Assembly (NCBI GenBank): GCA_017936285.1
Contig: JAGBFU010000064.1
Location: 1 to 64,000, forward strand
From: Marinifilaceae bacterium
GTDB taxonomy: Bacteria; Bacteroidota; Bacteroidia; Bacteroidales; Marinifilaceae
Direction: 5' to 3'
DNA: 64,000 nt
This document shows positions 61,736 through 64,000 of this stretch, in pieces. A program made the translations under genes and the position numbers. The notes under the pieces were generated by a model that saw only the letters and a program-made list of their open reading frames with translations, was not told the DNA's origin and ran no database searches. Position 1 is the first letter of the stretch. Every line of letters starts with the position of its first letter.

Positions 61736-64000
61736 ATGTGGCGTAGTTTGAGGGTATCGCTCTTTGCTATCATGATTGCCTCTGTTTTAATTGAGGCATG
61801 TAGCAGTGATACACAGTTGGAGAGTGGTGTGAGTTATGAGTTGGCGAAGTGGCGTTCTGAGGCAATCTCGGATCTGCACTACGACATGGAGTTTTATATC
61901 CCCTCATCATTGAGTGACAATGTCGTTGGTAGAGCAACTCTCAGTTTTGACTATTGCGGTAATGAGGATTTGCCGGTCGATTTCAAAGCCGATAGCGTTA
62001 ATCAGATATTAGAGGTTAGTATTGAAGGTAAACCTATCGAGTGGAGCTATGCTGATGAGCATATTATTCTCCCTGTAAAGTACCTTGATAAGAGGTGCGA
62101 AATTTCAATTGATTTTATAGCAGGAAACCGCTCTTTAAACAGGAGCGAGGAGTATCTCTATACTTTGGCAGTGCCGGATAGAGCTCGTACTATATACCCC
62201 TGTTTTGATCAGCCGGATATCAAGAGCAGGTATACATTAAAACTCTACTTGCCTGAGAGTTGGGTTGCGATAAGCGGAAGCAGACAGATAGGCGAGGCGT
62301 TGTCTATGAATGGGGCAAAGTGTTGTAAATTTGAGACCTCGCTCCCTATGAGTACATATCACTTTGCCTTTGTTGCAGGTAAGTTTGAATGTTATAGTGA
62401 GGTTCGCGGAGCAGATACTGTAAATTTCTATTATCGTGAAACCGATCCATATAAGGTGGGCCAGGTTAAGGATGTGGTTGATTTGACCTATAATTCAGTG
62501 GCGTGGCTGGAGGATTATACAGGTATTCCAATGCCCTATACAAAGAATGATTTGGTGGCAATTCCGGGATTTCAGTTTGGAGGAATGGAGCATCCCGGTG
62601 CGATTTTTTATGCCGATTATGTACTCTTTAAGGAGAAGAATGCAACGCCTGAGGATTACTTCCAGCGTGCATCAACAATTGCTCATGAAAATACGCATTT
62701 GTGGTTTGGAGATTTGGTAACCATGAAGTGGTTTAACGATGTATGGACGAAAGAGGTCTTTGCAAACTATATATCTGCCAAGATTATTGAGCCCGAGTTT
62801 CCTGAATTGGATCACAATCTGAATTTCATGACCTCGTATATCGAGCCGGCTATGGCAGAGGATAGAACCTCAGGAACGAATGCTATTCAGCAGCAGCTTG
62901 ATAATATGCAGAGAGCAAGTTTGCTGTATGGCAATATTATCTACGATAAGGCCCCGGTGATGATGAGAAATCTAGAGCATTTGATGGGAAGTGAGCGGTT
63001 TCGTGCGGCTATTCAGGAGTATTTGAAAAGTTTTTACCATGCTAATGCTACATGGGATGATTTGATTGCAATAATGGCGGCCCATGCTCCGGAGATTGAT
63101 ATAGAGAGGTTTAGTCAGGTGTGGGTAAAAGAGAAGGGGATGCCGCATATTATCTTTACCCTTGATGGTAACTCTTTGAGAGTTGAACAGTCAGATCCCT
63201 ATAACAGAGGATTGGTTTGGCCACAGACAATAAAGGTAGCTTTGGTTGATTCGTGCGGAAAACGTGATGAGTTGAGTGTGGCAATAGAGTCACAGAGTTT
63301 TACTATTCCTTTATCAGAACACTATGTTGCGATTGTTCCCAATATTGATGGTATGGGGTATGGCAGAATCACTGCAAATATCGATTATCTGTTGGATAAT
63401 TGGGAAGCCTCGCCTACAAAACTTGAGAAACAGGCTGTGTTGATTCAACTATATGAGGCATATCTGAATGGCGAGTTAAACGGATATGATTACTATAAAT
63501 CTCTATTGACCGGAGTTAAGGGGATTGAGGATGTTCAGGTCTCTTATTCTATTGTTAACCAGTTGTTTACTTTGTTGGCAGATGCCTCGGAAGAGATGCG
63601 CGAGGAGATGGAGGATGAGTTGTTTGCCCTTGTTTCGTCGCACAGAAACGGTGTGATTCGGGGTGTTATTTACAGAGGTTTGGCTACGGCTTGTGGAAGT
63701 GATAAGTATATTGCTCACTACTATAAGGTGTGGAGCGAGGGTAATGATAGTCAGCTTACCGAGAATAATTACATCAATCTGGCTCTGTCGTTAGCGATAA
63801 AGATGCCTGAAGAAGCCTCGTCGATAATTGATACTCAACGGGCCAGAATAAAAAATGGCGATGTGTTGCGCAGGTATGATTTTGTATCTCCTGCATGTAG
63901 CTCAGATACAGTTGTTATGGATTCTGTATTTAATGCTCTTCTTGTTGCCGAGAACAGAGCGGTAGAACCATGGGTACAGAGTGCATTATCGTATCTGAAT
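61736..64000 (+). CDS. M1 family metallo-aminopeptidase, lipoprotein (3' end outside window)
   Basis: The frame is open for 755 codons from the ATG at 61736 to the window end, so the protein is incomplete. The signal peptide ends in a lipobox (LIEACSSD, Cys at about 22). The zinc site is HENTHLWFGDLVTMKWFNDVWTKE: HExxH, 18 residues, then Glu, exactly as in M1 peptidases. The substrate-anchoring motif is GGMEHPGAIFYAD instead of the common GAMEN. The N-terminal beta-saddle domain contains FSRL-like folding signals. It should cleave N-terminal residues from peptides at the cell envelope, feeding peptide uptake. Confidence 0.92.
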   Translation, partial: MWRSLRVSLFAIMIASVLIEACSSDTQLESGVSYELAKWRSEAISDLHYDMEFYIPSSLSDNVVGRATLSFDYCGNEDLPVDFKADSVNQILEVSIEGKPIEWSYADEHIILPVKYLDKRCEISIDFIAGNRSLNRSEEYLYTLAVPDRARTIYPCFDQPDIKSRYTLKLYLPESWVAISGSRQIGEALSMNGAKCCKFETSLPMSTYHFAFVAGKFECYSEVRGADTVNFYYRETDPYKVGQVKDVVDLTYNSVAWLEDYTGIPMPYTKNDLVAIPGFQFGGMEHPGAIFYADYVLFKEKNATPEDYFQRASTIAHENTHLWFGDLVTMKWFNDVWTKEVFANYISAKIIEPEFPELDHNLNFMTSYIEPAMAEDRTSGTNAIQQQLDNMQRASLLYGNIIYDKAPVMMRNLEHLMGSERFRAAIQEYLKSFYHANATWDDLIAIMAAHAPEIDIERFSQVWVKEKGMPHIIFTLDGNSLRVEQSDPYNRGLVWPQTIKVALVDSCGKRDELSVAIESQSFTIPLSEHYVAIVPNIDGMGYGRITANIDYLLDNWEASPTKLEKQAVLIQLYEAYLNGELNGYDYYKSLLTGVKGIEDVQVSYSIVNQLFTLLADASEEMREEMEDELFALVSSHRNGVIRGVIYRGLATACGSDKYIAHYYKVWSEGNDSQLTENNYINLALSLAIKMPEEASSIIDTQRARIKNGDVLRRYDFVSPACSSDTVVMDSVFNALLVAENRAVEPWVQSALSYLN

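Overview
The window looks like a chromosomal segment from a member of the order Bacteroidales (Bacteroidetes), probably a host-associated species. The evidence is a 286-residue primary sigma factor without region 1.1, recurrent TAnnTTTG promoter boxes (with an upstream TTTG in the best cases), little Shine-Dalgarno signal, the Na+-translocating NQR operon, and many families centred on this order (NVEALA peptide, BF3164-type propeller lipoprotein, DUF4251, DUF3332, DUF5683, DUF1599/BT_3928). No rRNA, tRNA, CRISPR array or intact insertion sequence was recognised.

Layout. 0-12 kb: a 5'-truncated gene, then a minus-strand run (C1 peptidase, CPBP protease, FtsK, PurC, PhoH), then plus-strand MazG and a large secreted MG2-like protein, and a convergent DEAD-box helicase. 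12-21.4 kb: a small HTH protein, DUF4251 protein, RpoD and HtrA/DegQ on the minus strand, then the complete nqrABCDEF operon. 21.4-27.6 kb: glyA and gapA enclose a visibly AT-richer accessory island with an NVEALA peptide cassette, a DUF4160/DUF2442-HTH pair and a Nudix gene. Two near-identical 122-bp repeat cores bracket the island. 27.8-43.6 kb: K+/H+ antiporter, CapA-like lipoprotein, acyl-CoA synthetase, alkaline phosphatase, TilS, ABC-F ATPase, parA-parB-DUF5683-mltD, an AspT/YidE-type transporter and an NlpC/P60-like protein without its catalytic Cys. 43.7-50.5 kb: tpiA-BT_3928-DUF1599 diverging from folP, a hairpin-rich tandem repeat block, a lipoprotein nitroreductase, a 1.7-kb AT-rich insert between 20-bp direct repeats (S74-domain remnant plus two lipoproteins), and a frameshifted TrmH-type methyltransferase. 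50.5-64 kb: miaB, a FadL-like porin, a Tyr/Trp/His-rich repetitive lipoprotein, proS, pepT, a BASS-type transporter, guaB, a putative NAGPA-like protein, a DUF3332 lipoprotein and an M1 aminopeptidase that runs off the end.

Most genes are housekeeping: cell division and segregation (ftsK, parAB), respiration (nqr), one-carbon, folate and purine metabolism (glyA, folP, purC, guaB), glycolysis (gapA, tpiA) and tRNA maturation or charging (tilS, miaB, proS). The unusual material is in the gaps: repeats whose base-paired arms differ in sequence between copies but stay complementary, duplicated terminators around the NVEALA cassette, and direct repeats around the S74/lipoprotein insert. The strongest candidates for an under-described system are the NVEALA peptide/thioredoxin-fold/propeller-lipoprotein cassette and the arm-swapped hairpin repeats around it.
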